64,000 nucleotides of DNA from Paraburkholderia acidisoli (lineage in GTDB: Bacteria; Pseudomonadota; Gammaproteobacteria; Burkholderiales; Burkholderiaceae). Location: NCBI RefSeq assembly GCF_009789675.1, contig NZ_CP046913.1, positions 2,108,001 through 2,172,000 on the forward strand. The letters are read 5' to 3'. Below are positions 44,626 to 55,258 of the stretch, piece after piece. The translations under genes and the position numbers were made by a program. The notes under the pieces were generated by a model. It searched no databases. It saw only the letters and a list, made by a program, of their open reading frames with translations, and was not told the DNA's origin. The first letter of the stretch is position 1, and every line of letters starts with the position of its first letter.

Positions 44626-47600
44626 ATGAAACGAATGCTGTTCAACGCGACACAGCAGGAAGAACTGCGTGTCGCTATCGTCGATGGACAGAAGCTGATC
44701 GACATCGACATCGAAACCGCCGGGCGCGAACAGCGCAAAGGCAATATCTACAAGGGGATCGTCACCCGTATCGAGCCTTCGCTCGAAGCGTGTTTCGTCA
44801 ACTACGGCGAAGACCGCCACGGCTTCCTGCCGTTCAAGGAAGTCGCCCGCCAGTACTTCCGTGACGGCGTCGACATGCGCGGCGCGCGCATTCAGGACGC
44901 CCTCAAGGAAGGCCAGGAACTCATCGTCCAGGTCGAAAAGGAAGAGCGCGGCAACAAGGGCGCGGCCCTGACCACGTTCATCTCGCTCGCCGGCCGCTAC
45001 CTCGTCCTCATGCCGAACAACCCGCGCGGCGGCGGCGTGTCGCGCCGTATCGAGGGCGACGACCGTCAGGAACTGCGCGAAACCATGGCGCAGTTGCAAC
45101 TGCCGGACGGCATGAGCATCATCGCGCGCACGGCCGGCATCGGCCGCTCCGCCGAAGAGCTCCAGTGGGACCTGAACTACCTGCTGCAACTGTGGCGCGC
45201 GATCGAAGCCGCGTCGCAGGCCGGCACGACCGGTCAGCCGATGCTGATCTACCTGGAATCGAGCCTCGTGATCCGCGCGATCCGCGACTACTTCCAGCCC
45301 GACATCGGCGAAATTCTCATCGACACCACGGAAATCTATGACCAGGCGCGCGCCTTCATGGATATCGTGATGCCGGACAATGTCAACAAGGTGAAGCGCT
45401 ACCACGACGACGTGCCGTTGTTCTCGCGCTTCCAGATCGAGCACCAGATCGAGACGGCGTACTCGCGCACGGTGCCGCTGCCCTCGGGCGGCGCGATCGT
45501 GATCGACCACACCGAAGCGCTGGTCGCCATCGACGTGAACTCGGCGCGCGCCACCAAGGGCGCCGACATCGAGGAAACCGCCGCGCGCACCAACCTCGAA
45601 GCCGCCGACGAAGTCGCGCGCCAGTTGCGTCTGCGCGACCTGGGCGGCCTGATCGTGATCGACTTCATCGACATGGAGTCGGCCAAGAGCCAGCGTGAAG
45701 TCGAGCAACGCCTGAAGGACGCCCTGCGCCACGACCGCGCACGCGTGCAGATGGGCAAGATCTCGCGTTTCGGCCTGATGGAGCTGTCGCGCCAGCGTCT
45801 GCGCCCGGCCCTCTCGGAAGGCAGCCACGTCACCTGCCCGCGCTGTAACGGCACGGGTCATATCCGCGATACGGAATCGTCGGCGCTTCAGGTCCTGCGC
45901 ATCATCCAGGAAGAAGCGATGAAGGAAAACACCGCGGCGATCCATTGCCAGGTGCCGGTCGAAGTGACCGCCTTCCTGCTGAACGAAAAGCGTTCGGAAA
46001 TCAACAAGATCGAGTCGCGCTTCAAGGTCGGCGTCGTGCTGATTCCGAACAAGCATCTCGAAACGCCGCACTACAAGCTCGAGCGTCTGCGTCACGACGA
46101 TACGCGTCTGGACGATCCGCGCGCCTCGTGGAAGATGGCCGAGGAAGCGGCTCGCGAACTCGAGTCGGAAACCGGCTACAGCAAGCGCAACGCCGAAGCC
46201 AAGCCCAAGCAGGAAGCGGCGGTCAAGGGCATCACGCCCGAGCGCCCGGCGCCTTCGGCTCCGGCCAAGCCCGTGCCGGCCGCGCCGATCCCGGCGCACG
46301 TGGTCGTCGCGCCCGCGAGCGGCGGTTTCTTCGGCTGGCTCAAGCGCCTCTTCGGCGGCGAACCGGCGGCGGCACCCGCACCGGCTCCGGCTCCGGCCGT
46401 CCAGCAGGACAAGGCAGCGCGTCCGAGCCGCGAAGCGCGTACCGAACGCGGCGACAAGACCGGCGGCGACCGCAACCGTAACCGCCGCACCGGCGGCCGC
46501 GACGCGGCTGGCCGTGGCGAAGGCGCCAGCGCGAGCAGCACCGGCGGCACGCGCACGGGTCAGGCAGGCCGTCGCGAGGAGCGCGAACCGCGCGAAGGTC
46601 GCGAGCCGCGTGAAATCCGCGAGCCGCGTGAAGCCCGCGAACAACGCGAGCCGCGCGAGGCACGCGAAGGCCGTGGCGCCCGTGAAGGCCGCGAGCCGCG
46701 CGAAGCCCGCGAACCGCGTGAGCCGCGCGAAGCGCGTGTCGAACGCGTCGAGCGTGGTCAGGATCGCAGCGACGTGACGGCGGAAGCCGGCGCACGCGGC
46801 GAGCGTCAGGAACGCGGCGAACGCCGTGAGCGTGGCGAGCGCAGCGAACAGCCGCGCCGCCGCCAGCCGCAGGCCGAGGCAGCCGAGGCGCAGGAAGCGC
46901 GTCTGGATGCCGCCGCGGAAGACCTCGAGGCTCCGCTGACGGACCTGCCGGAAGGCGCGGCAGGCACCGACGAAGACGGCGCACCGCGTGAAGGCGAAGA
47001 GCGTCGCCGCCGCCGTCGCGGCCGTCGTGGCGGTCGTCGCGAGCGTGAAATCGAAGGCGTGGCAGCAGGCGAAGGCGCACCGGAAGGCAGCGACGAAGCC
47101 GCCCCGGCGTACACCGCCGAGACGCATGCCTCCGAAACGCACGCAGTCGAAACGCACGCCCCCGAAGCGCCCGCAGCCGCACCGGCTGAAGCGCACGTCG
47201 CGCACGCGGCTCAGGAAACGCCTCAGGAAACGTCGGTGGTCGAAACCCGCGTGGAAACCGTCGTGGAAGCGGCTGTGGTGACGGCGCTCCCCGCCGCCGC
47301 CGTGGTGGCCGAAGCCGGTCAGACGCCGTCGACCGCAGTGACGACCACGCCGGTCGAAACCGTCGCGCCGGAAGCGGCTGAAGCCGCCGAAGTCACGACG
47401 ACGCACGCGCCGGTCGAGCACGCCCCCGCCGAAGCCGCGCCGCTGGCTGTCGATACGACGCCGGCTGCCGAGCCGAAGGCGGAAGCGCCCGCTCCGGTCG
47501 CGCCGGTCGAGACCATCGCTCCGGTCGCGCCGGTGGAAACCGCCGCGCCGGTCGCATCGACGGAAACGGCCGAGCCCGCGCCCGTCGCCGCCGAGCTGCC

Positions 47601-47985
47601 GGTCGCTCGCGAAGATCGCGTCGAAGCCGCGCCAGTCGAAGCGGTCGAGCCGGTCCAGCCGATCGTTACGCCGGAGCCGGTCCAGCAGCCGGTCGAAGCG
47701 GTTCAGGCCGCACCGGCCGTGATCGCCGTGACCGAACCGGCCGCGCCGGTCGCACCGGTGGCGCAAACGGCACCGGCATCGGCGTCCGCCAAGGCCGACG
47801 ATCTGCACGGCATGCTCGAATCGGCTGGCCTCGTGTGGGTCAACACCGACGCCGGCAAGCTGCAAGCCGCCCAGCAGGCGGCCGCGCAGGTCGCGAAGCC
47901 GGCCCGCGCGCCGCGCGAGCGCAAGCCGCTGCCGCCGGTCGACGCTGCGCCGATGCAACAGGTCGAAACGTCGCGCGAGGCGTAA
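44626..47985 (+). CDS. rne: Ribonuclease E
   Basis: The essential endonuclease of mRNA decay and rRNA/tRNA processing and the scaffold of the degradosome. The 1119-residue protein starts [20 protein letters not shown]. The S1 domain is near residues 35-120. Metal-binding Asp303 (in IDVNS) and Asp346 (in VIDFIDM), and zinc-link Cys404 and Cys407 in CPRCNGTG, fall at the same numbers as in E. coli. From about residue 575 on the protein is disordered: an Arg/Glu-rich stretch with repeated EPRE/EAREPRE units, then an Ala/Pro/Glu/Thr-rich segment, ending with a short conserved [12 protein letters not shown] motif. Confidence 0.97.
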   Translation: MKRMLFNATQQEELRVAIVDGQKLIDIDIETAGREQRKGNIYKGIVTRIEPSLEACFVNYGEDRHGFLPFKEVARQYFRDGVDMRGARIQDALKEGQELIVQVEKEERGNKGAALTTFISLAGRYLVLMPNNPRGGGVSRRIEGDDRQELRETMAQLQLPDGMSIIARTAGIGRSAEELQWDLNYLLQLWRAIEAASQAGTTGQPMLIYLESSLVIRAIRDYFQPDIGEILIDTTEIYDQARAFMDIVMPDNVNKVKRYHDDVPLFSRFQIEHQIETAYSRTVPLPSGGAIVIDHTEALVAIDVNSARATKGADIEETAARTNLEAADEVARQLRLRDLGGLIVIDFIDMESAKSQREVEQRLKDALRHDRARVQMGKISRFGLMELSRQRLRPALSEGSHVTCPRCNGTGHIRDTESSALQVLRIIQEEAMKENTAAIHCQVPVEVTAFLLNEKRSEINKIESRFKVGVVLIPNKHLETPHYKLERLRHDDTRLDDPRASWKMAEEAARELESETGYSKRNAEAKPKQEAAVKGITPERPAPSAPAKPVPAAPIPAHVVVAPASGGFFGWLKRLFGGEPAAAPAPAPAPAVQQDKAARPSREARTERGDKTGGDRNRNRRTGGRDAAGRGEGASASSTGGTRTGQAGRREEREPREGREPREIREPREAREQREPREAREGRGAREGREPREAREPREPREARVERVERGQDRSDVTAEAGARGERQERGERRERGERSEQPRRRQPQAEAAEAQEARLDAAAEDLEAPLTDLPEGAAGTDEDGAPREGEERRRRRRGRRGGRREREIEGVAAGEGAPEGSDEAAPAYTAETHASETHAVETHAPEAPAAAPAEAHVAHAAQETPQETSVVETRVETVVEAAVVTALPAAAVVAEAGQTPSTAVTTTPVETVAPEAAEAAEVTTTHAPVEHAPAEAAPLAVDTTPAAEPKAEAPAPVAPVETIAPVAPVETAAPVASTETAEPAPVAAELPVAREDRVEAAPVEAVEPVQPIVTPEPVQQPVEAVQAAPAVIAVTEPAAPVAPVAQTAPASASAKADDLHGMLESAGLVWVNTDAGKLQAAQQAAAQVAKPARAPRERKPLPPVDAAPMQQVETSREA

Positions 47986-48054
47986 AGCCCGACCGACCCG
48001 CGTCAAGCGCCGGGCCGCCACGCCCGGCGCCTTCGTACCGCAGTCGTACCCCGC

Positions 48055-48084
48055 AAAAGCCCGCCCTCACCGGCGGGCTTTTTT
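48055..48084. terminator. Rho-independent terminator of rne
   Basis: AAGCCCGCC and GGCGGGCTT pair around CTCACC, with A-run and T6 flanks. Confidence 0.9.
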
Positions 48085-48162
48085 GATATATCAGCGTTCT
48101 CCCTTGTCCATGGCTCGACCGGGGTTCGGCTAAAATCGAATCATCGAGAGAAAGACGAGACC

Positions 48163-49275
48163 ATGTCCCGACGCATCATTCCCGTTGCCGATGTCCGGTC
48201 GCTGCCGCCCAGGCCCGCAGCGGGAATCGCGCGCGCGCCGTCCGGCGAGGTCTCCGACGCGCTCGGGCGCCCGCTGCGCGACCTGCGCATTTCCGTCACG
48301 GACCGCTGCAATTTCCGCTGCGTCTACTGCATGCCGCGCGCGGTCTTCGACAAGGATTACTCGTTCCTGCCCCACGCCGACCTGCTCACGCTCGAGGAAA
48401 TCGAGCGGCTGGCGCGGCTTTTCGTCGCACAGGGCGTCACCAAGATCCGGCTGACGGGCGGTGAGCCGCTGTTGCGCAAAAACATCGAATTCCTGATCGA
48501 GCGCCTCGCCGCGCTGCGCACCGTGGACGGCGCGCCGCTCGATCTCACGCTCACGACCAACGGCTCGATCCTCGCCCGCAAGGCGCGCGCGCTGCGCGAC
48601 GCGGGTCTCTCGCGCGTGACGGTGAGCCTCGACGCGCTCGACGACACGCTGTTCCGTCGCATGAACGACGCCGACTTCGCGGTCGCCGACGTGCTGAACG
48701 GCATCGAAGCCGCGCAGGCCGTGGGGCTCGCGCCGCTCAAGGTCAACATGGTCGTCAAGCGCGGCACCAACGACAGCGAAATCGTGCCGATGGCGCGCCA
48801 CTTCCGCGACTCGGGCGTAACGCTGCGCTTTATCGAATACATGGATGTCGGCACGTCGAACGGCTGGAACATGACGGAAGTGCTGCCTTCCGCCGAAGTC
48901 GTCGCGCGGCTCGCCGGGCATTGGCCGCTCGTGCCGCTCGAAGCGCACAACGCCGCCGAAACGGCGCAGCGCTGGGGCTATACCGACGGCGCGGGCGAGA
49001 TCGGCGTGATCTCGAGCGTCACGCGCGCGTTTTGCGGCGACTGCACGCGCGCGCGGCTCTCGACGGAAGGCAAGCTCTACCTCTGCCTGTTCGCGTCGAT
49101 GGGTTACGACCTGCGCGCGCTCTTGCGCAACGGCGCCACCGACCCGGCCATCGCGGGCGCCATCGCCCAGGTCTGGGAAGGCCGCGCCGACCGCTACTCG
49201 CAGTTGCGCGGCAGTGCCGCCGCGCCCGCGCTCGCCGAAGAGCGCCGTATCGAAATGTCGTACATCGGCGGCTGA
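48163..49275 (+). CDS. moaA: GTP 3',8-cyclase MoaA
   Basis: A radical-SAM enzyme catalysing the first step of molybdenum-cofactor synthesis from GTP. The 370 residues have the N-terminal cluster Cys49, Cys53 and Cys56 (CNFRCVYC) and the C-terminal cluster Cys291, Cys294 and Cys308. The C-terminal GG motif (SYIGG) is intact. A TAAAAT box at 48131-48136 may be its -10 element. It begins a moaA-mobA-moeA series. Confidence 0.97.
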   Translation: MSRRIIPVADVRSLPPRPAAGIARAPSGEVSDALGRPLRDLRISVTDRCNFRCVYCMPRAVFDKDYSFLPHADLLTLEEIERLARLFVAQGVTKIRLTGGEPLLRKNIEFLIERLAALRTVDGAPLDLTLTTNGSILARKARALRDAGLSRVTVSLDALDDTLFRRMNDADFAVADVLNGIEAAQAVGLAPLKVNMVVKRGTNDSEIVPMARHFRDSGVTLRFIEYMDVGTSNGWNMTEVLPSAEVVARLAGHWPLVPLEAHNAAETAQRWGYTDGAGEIGVISSVTRAFCGDCTRARLSTEGKLYLCLFASMGYDLRALLRNGATDPAIAGAIAQVWEGRADRYSQLRGSAAAPALAEERRIEMSYIGG

Positions 49276-49291
49276 GCGCCCCGATCGGCCG

Positions 49292-49915
49292 ATGACCGCC
49301 CGCCCCTTCGCTTGCGCCGACATTACCGGCCTCGTCCTCGCGGGCGGGCGCGGCCAGCGCATGGGCGGCGTGGATAAAGGCCTGCAGCCCCTGCACGGCC
49401 AGCCGCTCGCGGCGCATGTGCTGGCGCGCCTCGCGCCGCAAACGGGCACGCTGCTGATCAGCGCCAATCGCAATTCCCAGACTTACGCGGCGCTCGGCGC
49501 ACCGTGGCACGCGCGCGTGCTCGCCGACACGCTGCCCGACTTTCCCGGCCCGCTCGCCGGTCTGCTGGCAGGTCTGCGCGAAGCGCGCACGGACTGGCTG
49601 CTGAGCGCGCCCTGCGACTCGCCGTGGCTGCCCGCGGATCTCGCCGCGCGCTGCATGGAAACCGCGCTCGCGCGCGACGCCAGCATTGTCACGGCCAGCA
49701 CCACGGACGCCGCGGGCGAGGTGTCGATGCATCCCGTTTTCGCGCTGATCCGCACGACGCTCGCCGACGATCTCGCCGCGTATCTCGAGGCCGGCGAGCG
49801 CAAGGTGCGTGCGTGGTACGCGCGCCACACGGCTGCCGTTGTGCCGTTTCACGACGAACGTGCGTTTTACAATATCAATTCCTTACAGGACCTGGCTGCC
49901 TTCGACCGCGCCTGA
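49292..49915 (+). CDS. mobA: Molybdenum cofactor guanylyltransferase
   Basis: Attaches GMP to molybdopterin to form the guanine-dinucleotide cofactor. The 207-residue protein has the nucleotidyltransferase signature LAGGRGQRMGGVDKGL near residues 16-31, FPGPLAGLLAGL, and the metal-binding CDSPWLP. ATG 49292 is 16 bp after the moaA stop; an in-frame ATG at 49214 lies inside moaA and is rejected. Confidence 0.94.
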   Translation: MTARPFACADITGLVLAGGRGQRMGGVDKGLQPLHGQPLAAHVLARLAPQTGTLLISANRNSQTYAALGAPWHARVLADTLPDFPGPLAGLLAGLREARTDWLLSAPCDSPWLPADLAARCMETALARDASIVTASTTDAAGEVSMHPVFALIRTTLADDLAAYLEAGERKVRAWYARHTAAVVPFHDERAFYNINSLQDLAAFDRA

Positions 49916-50029
49916 CACGACCGCCAATAGAGACCCTGCGCGACCGGCCCGCCGCCCTTCGGCACCCGCACGGCAAGCCGCCCGGACGATCGCCGCACAC
50001 GCCGTGCGGATGCGACGCTTCCCCACTCG

Positions 50030-51340
50030 ATGACCACGCCTAATCACAACGACCGCCGCTCCGCGTGTATCAGCCAGTACGATCCACAAGCATTGCCCGT
50101 TAGCGCCGCGCAGGCCATCGTGCTGCAGTGGGTCACGCCGCTGGCCGCGAGCGAGCGCGTGCCGCTGCGTGATGCGCTCGCGCGCGTGCTCGCCGCCGAT
50201 GTGATTTCGCCGATCGACGTGCCCGCGCACGACAACGCCGCCATGGACGGCTACGCGTTCGACGGCGCCGCGCTGGCTGGCGCCGCGGCTTCCGGCGCGC
50301 TCTCGCTCACGGTGTGCGGCAAGGCCTTCGCGGGCCATGCGTACGCGGGCGCCGTCGCGCCCGGCCAGTGCGTGCGCATCATGACCGGCGCGCCCATGCC
50401 CGCCGGCTGCGACACCGTGGTGCCGCAGGAGCGCGTGCAGGTGCAGGACGATGTCGTCACGTTCGAGGCTGCCGCGCAAACGCCCGGCGCGAACCGCCGC
50501 CGCCGGGGCGAAGATCTCGCGCGCGGCGGCGTGGCGCTCGCCGCGGGCCGCGTGCTGCGCGCCTCCGACATCGGCTTGCTGGCATCGCTCGGCGGCGTCG
50601 AGGCCCACGTCAAGCAACGCTTGCGCGTCGCCTACTTCTCCACCGGCGACGAATTGCGCTCGCCCGGCGAACCGCTCGAACCCGGCTGCATCTACGACAG
50701 CAATCGCTACGCGCTCGGCGCGATGCTGCAACGCCTGAACGTCGAGCCGATCGACCTCGGCGTGGTGCGCGACGATCCCGCCGCGCTCGCCGCCACGCTC
50801 AAACTCGCCGCCGAAACCGCCGACGTCGTGCTAACCTCCGGCGGCGTTTCGGTCGGCGAAGCCGATTTCACGCGCGCCCAGTTGCAAACGCTCGGCGACG
50901 TCTCGTTCTGGGGACTCGCGATGCGCCCCGGCCGCCCGCTCGCGTTCGGCCGCATCTGGTCGGGCGGACATCCCGGCGCGGGCCGCGCGGCGCTGCTGTT
51001 CGGCCTGCCCGGCAATCCCGTCGCGACCATGGTCTCGTTCTACCAGATCGTGCGCCCCGCGCTCATGGCCATGTCCGGCGCGCAGCCGCAACCCGTGCCG
51101 CTCGTGCCGGCCGTGAGCGACGCGCCCATTCGCAAGCGCGCGGGCCGCACCGAATTCCAGCGCGGCCTCGCGCACCGCGACGCCCGGGGCCAATGGCGCG
51201 TCACGCCCACCGGCTCGCAAAGCTCGGGCGCGCTCAGCACGATGAGCGAAGCGAACTGCTTCATCGTGCTTGCCCACGAGGCCACCGATCTCGATGCCGG
51301 CGACGCCGTCGACATCATGCTGTTTGACGGACTCGTGTGA
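50030..51340 (+). CDS. moeA: Molybdopterin molybdenumtransferase MoeA
   Basis: Inserts molybdate into adenylylated molybdopterin. The 436-residue protein has the N-terminal VPLRDALARVLAADV and PAHDNAAMDGYAF motif, MTGAPMPAGCDTVVPQE, the MPT-binding STGDEL, TSGGVSVGEAD and LPGNPVATMVSF. It follows mobA after 114 bp. Confidence 0.97.
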   Translation: MTTPNHNDRRSACISQYDPQALPVSAAQAIVLQWVTPLAASERVPLRDALARVLAADVISPIDVPAHDNAAMDGYAFDGAALAGAAASGALSLTVCGKAFAGHAYAGAVAPGQCVRIMTGAPMPAGCDTVVPQERVQVQDDVVTFEAAAQTPGANRRRRGEDLARGGVALAAGRVLRASDIGLLASLGGVEAHVKQRLRVAYFSTGDELRSPGEPLEPGCIYDSNRYALGAMLQRLNVEPIDLGVVRDDPAALAATLKLAAETADVVLTSGGVSVGEADFTRAQLQTLGDVSFWGLAMRPGRPLAFGRIWSGGHPGAGRAALLFGLPGNPVATMVSFYQIVRPALMAMSGAQPQPVPLVPAVSDAPIRKRAGRTEFQRGLAHRDARGQWRVTPTGSQSSGALSTMSEANCFIVLAHEATDLDAGDAVDIMLFDGLV

Positions 51341-51398
51341 GCGCCCGCGCTCGCCGAGCCCAGTAATTACACCGACACGTCTTTCCGGACCGACTCAT

Positions 51399-51674
51399 AT
51401 GAAAAAACAGATCTCGTTCATCGCCGCGGGCCAGACCGCCAAGGCGCTCATCCTCGTGTACCTGACGTTCAGCGTGCCGATCGTGCTGCTCGTCGCGGTG
51501 GTCGCGTTCATTCGCTACGGCACCTTCGAACTCGGCACGGTCTTCAGCGCGCTGCTGCTGAACGCGATTGTCGGCTTCGTGCTGCTGTGGATCGCGTGCC
51601 ATCTGTACAACTGGGTCGCGTCGCGCTTCGGCGGCATCGAGATCCATCTCTCCGACGTGCCCGAGGAAGCCTGA
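51399..51674 (+). CDS. Small two-helix membrane protein of unknown function
   Basis: A 91-residue protein with two hydrophobic segments (about 16-42 ALILVYLTFSVPIVLLVAVV and 47-68 TVFSALLLNAIVGFVLLWIA) and a short acidic C-terminus. I do not recognise a family. It is 58 bp downstream of moeA, and its TGA overlaps the ATG of the GNAT gene by one base (TGATG), so the two are probably coupled. Confidence 0.75.
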   Translation: MKKQISFIAAGQTAKALILVYLTFSVPIVLLVAVVAFIRYGTFELGTVFSALLLNAIVGFVLLWIACHLYNWVASRFGGIEIHLSDVPEEA

Positions 51675-52180
51675 TGACGGCAGCGATCCGCGCCGCCACG
51701 CCCGCCGACGTCGGCGCGATGCACGCGCTGATGTACGAACTCGCCGAGTTCGAGAAGCTCACGCATCTGTTCACGGGCACGCCCGAAGGGCTCGCCGAGG
51801 CGCTGTTCGGCGCGCGGCCGGCCGCCGAGGCGCTGGTGGCCGAGGACGACGCCGAGGGCGGCCGCATCGTCGCCTATGCGCTGTTCTTCCACAACTATTC
51901 GACCTTCCTCAGCCGCCGCGGCCTGTACCTCGAAGACCTCTACGTGCAGCCTTCCCAGCGCGGCACGGGACTCGGCACGGCCATGCTGCGCGCGCTCGCG
52001 GCGATTGCCGTCGAACGCGGCTGCGCGCGCTTCGAGTGGACGGTGCTCGACTGGAACGCGCCCGCGATCGGCTTCTATGAAAAGCTCGGCGCGACCGTGC
52101 TGCCCGACTGGCGCGTGGTGCGCATGACGGGCGAGGCGCTCGACAAGCTCGCGGCGCCGGCCGCATCGACAATCGACTAA
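51674..52180 (+). CDS. GNAT N-acetyltransferase (spermidine/diamine-acetyltransferase-like)
   Basis: A 168-residue acetyl-CoA transferase. YELAEFEKLTHLF near residue 17 resembles the diamine/thialysine acetyltransferase subgroup. The acetyl-CoA motif is LYVQPSQRGTGLGTAML, and WNAPAIGFYEKLGA is the usual C-terminal element. A polyamine-like substrate is only suggested. It is followed by a long shared terminator. Confidence 0.85.
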   Translation: MTAAIRAATPADVGAMHALMYELAEFEKLTHLFTGTPEGLAEALFGARPAAEALVAEDDAEGGRIVAYALFFHNYSTFLSRRGLYLEDLYVQPSQRGTGLGTAMLRALAAIAVERGCARFEWTVLDWNAPAIGFYEKLGATVLPDWRVVRMTGEALDKLAAPAASTID

Positions 52181-52202
52181 AACCGCGCGCATCGAAACGT
52201 TT

Positions 52203-52256
52203 AAACGAAACGGGCCGCTTGCACCTGAAGGCAAGCGGCCCGTTTCGTTTTCGCTT
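52203..52256. terminator. Strong bidirectional terminator
   Basis: A 20-bp perfect stem (52203-52222 with 52231-52250) with an 8-nt loop, core GGGCCGCTTGC, followed by TTTTCGCTTTTT. It lies between the convergent GNAT gene and rmuC. Confidence 0.92.
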
Positions 52257-52280
52257 TTTCGTCAGAACCTCGAGACCACC

Positions 52281-53792
52281 TTATTCGTCGCCAAACGGGC
52301 CCTCGCCTTCCGCGCCGCGCAGCGCGTCGCCGAGCAGGTTCGCGGCCGCGTCGCCGGGCAGCGCTTCGACATCGCGCAGCTTGCGGTTCATGGCGCGCGT
52401 GCGCACCTCGGCGGCTTCGATCGAGCGCGTCACCGTTTCGAGCTGCGACTTCGTGCGCGCCAGTACGTCGCCGAACTTGCCGAACTCCGTCTTCACCGCG
52501 CCCAGCACCTGCCACACCTCGCTCGAACGCCGCTCGATCGCGAGCGTGCGGAAACCCATCTGCAAGCTGTTGAGCAGCGCCGTGAGCGTGGTCGGCCCGG
52601 CGACGCTCACGCGGTAGTCGCGCTGCAACACGTCGGTGAGACCGGGGCGGCGCAGGATCTCCGCGTAGAGCCCTTCGGTCGGCAGGAACAGCAGCGCGAA
52701 GTCGGTCGTGTGCGGCGGCGCCACGTATTTTTCGGCGATGGTGCGTGCCTCCGCGCGAATGCGCACTTCGAGCGCGCGCCCCGCTTCTTCGATCGCGGCC
52801 ACGTCGGCGCGCTCCTGCGCGTCGATGAGCCGCTCGTAGTCTTCACGCGGAAATTTCGCGTCGATGGGCAGCCACACCGGCTCGCTCTCGCTCGCGGCAC
52901 CCACGCCGCGCCCCGGCAAACGAATCGCGAACTCCACACGCTCGTTGCTCTTCGGCACGGTCGCCACGTTCTTCGCGTACTGGTCGGGCGTGAGGATCTG
53001 TTCGAGCAGCGCTTCGAGCTGCACTTCGCCCCACGTGCCGCGCGTCTTCACGTTGGTCAGCACCTTCTTCAGGTCGCCCACGCCGGCCGCGAGCGTCTGC
53101 ATTTCGCCGAGCCCGCGATGCACCTGTTCGAGCCGGTCGGAGACCAGCTTGAACGACTCGCCGAGCCGCTGTTCGAGCGTGGCGTGCAGTTTTTCGTCGA
53201 CGGTGCGGCGCATCTCCTCGAGCTTCGCCGCGTTGTTCGCCTCGATGTCCTTCAGGCGCTGTTCGAGCGTCGCGCGCACTTCGGCGAAGCGCCGGTCGTT
53301 GACCTCGGTGAGCTGCGCGAGCTGCTGCGTGAGCAACGTGCCGAAGTGGCGCAGCGCGGCGCCCTGTTCGTCGCGCGCCTGCTGCGCCTGCGCGTGCAGA
53401 CTCGCGCGCACCGCGTCGAGCTGTTGCGTATTGCTTGTCGTGAGCTTCGCGAGTTGCTGCGCGAAGCCGTCGATCTGGCTGTTCTGCACGGTCGCGATGC
53501 TCGTGAGTTGCGCCGCGAGCGCCTGCTGGACCTGCGCGAAACCGCCGCCGAACTCGCTGCGCGACGCCTGCGCCGTGCGCGCGATCTCGTTGCGCAACTC
53601 GCGTTCGATGCGCTCGGCCGCGCGCGCCTGCGTGTCCGTCGAAGCCGCGACGCGGTCGCTCAATTGATCGAGCGCGTCGAGCGCCGCGTCGTCGTCATGA
53701 GGCTGGCGCGCGCGCAGCAAGGCCACCAGCGTCGCGACGAAAGCGATCGCGAGCACCGCCAGCGCGATCGACATGACTGCCAGCGAACTCAT
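52281..53792 (-). CDS. rmuC: DNA recombination protein RmuC
   Basis: A 503-residue protein thought to limit inversions between short repeats. An N-terminal membrane anchor (AVMSIALAVLAIAFVATLVALL) is followed by a long coiled-coil rich in Ala/Gln/Glu (about residues 50-240). The conserved RmuC nuclease-like domain then has VKTRGTWGEVQLEALLEQIL, PIDAKFPREDYERL and FLPTEGLYAEIL. Its ATG overlaps the upstream dehydrogenase gene stop as ATGA. Confidence 0.94.
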   Translation of the reverse strand: MSSLAVMSIALAVLAIAFVATLVALLRARQPHDDDAALDALDQLSDRVAASTDTQARAAERIERELRNEIARTAQASRSEFGGGFAQVQQALAAQLTSIATVQNSQIDGFAQQLAKLTTSNTQQLDAVRASLHAQAQQARDEQGAALRHFGTLLTQQLAQLTEVNDRRFAEVRATLEQRLKDIEANNAAKLEEMRRTVDEKLHATLEQRLGESFKLVSDRLEQVHRGLGEMQTLAAGVGDLKKVLTNVKTRGTWGEVQLEALLEQILTPDQYAKNVATVPKSNERVEFAIRLPGRGVGAASESEPVWLPIDAKFPREDYERLIDAQERADVAAIEEAGRALEVRIRAEARTIAEKYVAPPHTTDFALLFLPTEGLYAEILRRPGLTDVLQRDYRVSVAGPTTLTALLNSLQMGFRTLAIERRSSEVWQVLGAVKTEFGKFGDVLARTKSQLETVTRSIEAAEVRTRAMNRKLRDVEALPGDAAANLLGDALRGAEGEGPFGDE

Positions 53793-54778
53793 GAACGCGC
53801 GTTCCCCAGCACATCGGGATTGATCGGATTGGGCGGCTGGCCCGCGCGCGGTCCCTTGCCCAGCGCGGCGATCAGATTGTCAGCCGCGAGGTTCGCCATG
53901 GCGCGGCGCGTGGCCTCGCTCGCGCTCGCGATGTGCGGCGTGAGCACGACGTTCTCGACCGTGAGCAGCGCGGGATGCACGCTCGGCTCGCCCTCGAACA
54001 CGTCGAGACCGGCGGCCGCGATCTGGCGCGTGCGCAGCGCCTCGGCGAGCGCCGCGTCGTCGACGATGCCGCCGCGCGCGATATTCGTGAGCGTGGCCGT
54101 GGGCTTCATCAGCGCGAGCTCGGCGGCGCCGATCGTGTGATGGTTCCCGGCCGTGTACGGCAGCACGAGCACGACGTGATCGGCTTCCTTGAGCAGATCC
54201 GGCTTCGAGCGGTATTCGGCGTTCAGTTCCGTCTCGATCTCGGGCGCGACGCGCGAGCGGTTGTGATAGATCACGCGCATGTCGAAGCCGCGCGCGCGGC
54301 GCGCGAGCGCCTGGCCGATGCGGCCCATGCCGATCACGCCGAGCGTGGAGCCGTACACGTCGGAGCCGAGAAACATGTCGAACGACCATTTGCCCCACTT
54401 GCCCGCGCGCAGGAAGTGCTCCGATTCAGCCACGCGGCGCGCCGCCGCCATCATCAGCGCCCAGCCGAAGTCGGCCGTGGTTTCGTTGAGCACGTCGGGC
54501 GTGTTGGTGCCGAGCACGTTCGCGGCATTGAACGCGGCCATGTCGAAGTTGTTGTAGCCCACCGCCATCTGCGAGACCACGCGCAGCCTGGGCGCGGCCG
54601 CGAAGGTGGCCGCGTTGACCGGGTCGCCCGCCGTGAGCGCGCCGTCCTTGTCGGCGAGACGCGCATTGAGCGCCTCGGGCGAGAGCACGTCGCCCTCGTT
54701 CCATTCGACATCGAAATACTGCTTAAGCCGATCGATCACCTCGGGAAAGATCGGGCGTGCCACGAGAATCTTTTGCAT
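53789..54778 (-). CDS. 2-hydroxyacid dehydrogenase (glyoxylate/hydroxypyruvate reductase type)
   Basis: A 329-residue NAD(P)H-dependent D-2-hydroxyacid dehydrogenase. The Rossmann motif is GVIGMGRIGQALARRA; the catalytic Arg, Glu and His are in NIARGGIVDD, VFEGEP and LTPHIASASE. VGYNNFDM is typical of the GhrB/glyoxylate reductase subgroup. ATG 54778 is preferred over a start five codons upstream. It precedes rmuC with a 4-bp overlap. Confidence 0.9.
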   Translation of the reverse strand: MQKILVARPIFPEVIDRLKQYFDVEWNEGDVLSPEALNARLADKDGALTAGDPVNAATFAAAPRLRVVSQMAVGYNNFDMAAFNAANVLGTNTPDVLNETTADFGWALMMAAARRVAESEHFLRAGKWGKWSFDMFLGSDVYGSTLGVIGMGRIGQALARRARGFDMRVIYHNRSRVAPEIETELNAEYRSKPDLLKEADHVVLVLPYTAGNHHTIGAAELALMKPTATLTNIARGGIVDDAALAEALRTRQIAAAGLDVFEGEPSVHPALLTVENVVLTPHIASASEATRRAMANLAADNLIAALGKGPRAGQPPNPINPDVLGNARS

Positions 54779-54844
54779 CGTTGCTCTCCACACTTCAGTC
54801 GTCAGTCGTTGATCCGGAAACCGCCATGCTTGCGTTGCGCGCGC

Positions 54845-55258
54845 TCACGCGAAGACTAGCCACGTGGCCGCGAGGAAAACCGGCACGAGCACCGCGCCCG
54901 ACCCGCCAGGATAGCCGAAGACACCCGGCATGCGCACGCCGCGCGACGGCGCGATCGCGTGGACCATGAAATTGCGGGTGTTGCGGATAGAGGCGATTGC
55001 GCTGGCGTAACCGTGCGAGGCCGCGAACGGCAGCAGGAACGCGAGCGCCCGCACCGCCACGATCTTGCCGAAATGGCGACGCCAGAACGCGCCGGCAATC
55101 GTCGGCACGCAGCCGATCGAGAGCCGCATGCCCGCGAACGGCCACGCCCAGAGCGCGTTCAGCGCCGCGCCGCCGGGCGGCCCCGCCGCGGCATTCGTGC
55201 CGATGAAACCGGGCGCGGCGAACGCGAGGGCGAGCGCTCCCCGCTGCGATCCCCTCAC
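54845..55258 (-). pseudogene. In-frame internal-deletion relic of an NhaD/CitMHS-type Na+/H+ antiporter
   Basis: A 137-codon hydrophobic reading frame that starts GTG 55258, overlapping the lutC stop (GTGA). Residues 1-82 look like the start of a sodium:proton antiporter: WAWPFAGMRLSIGCVP, then FWRRHFGKIVAVRALAFLLP. Residues about 92-137 look like the extreme C-terminus of the same family (NFMVHAIAPSRGVRMPGVFG, then SGAVLVPVF). The middle of such proteins, more than 300 residues, is missing. The join lies near 54980-55015. The frame remains open, so a short membrane protein may still be made. The family match is from memory of conserved ends. Confidence 0.65.

Noticed and set aside
44623..48021. 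An 1132-codon minus-strand frame opposite rne
   Set aside because: The opposite strand encodes RNase E with all catalytic residues; the antisense product is Arg/Gly/Phe-rich low complexity.
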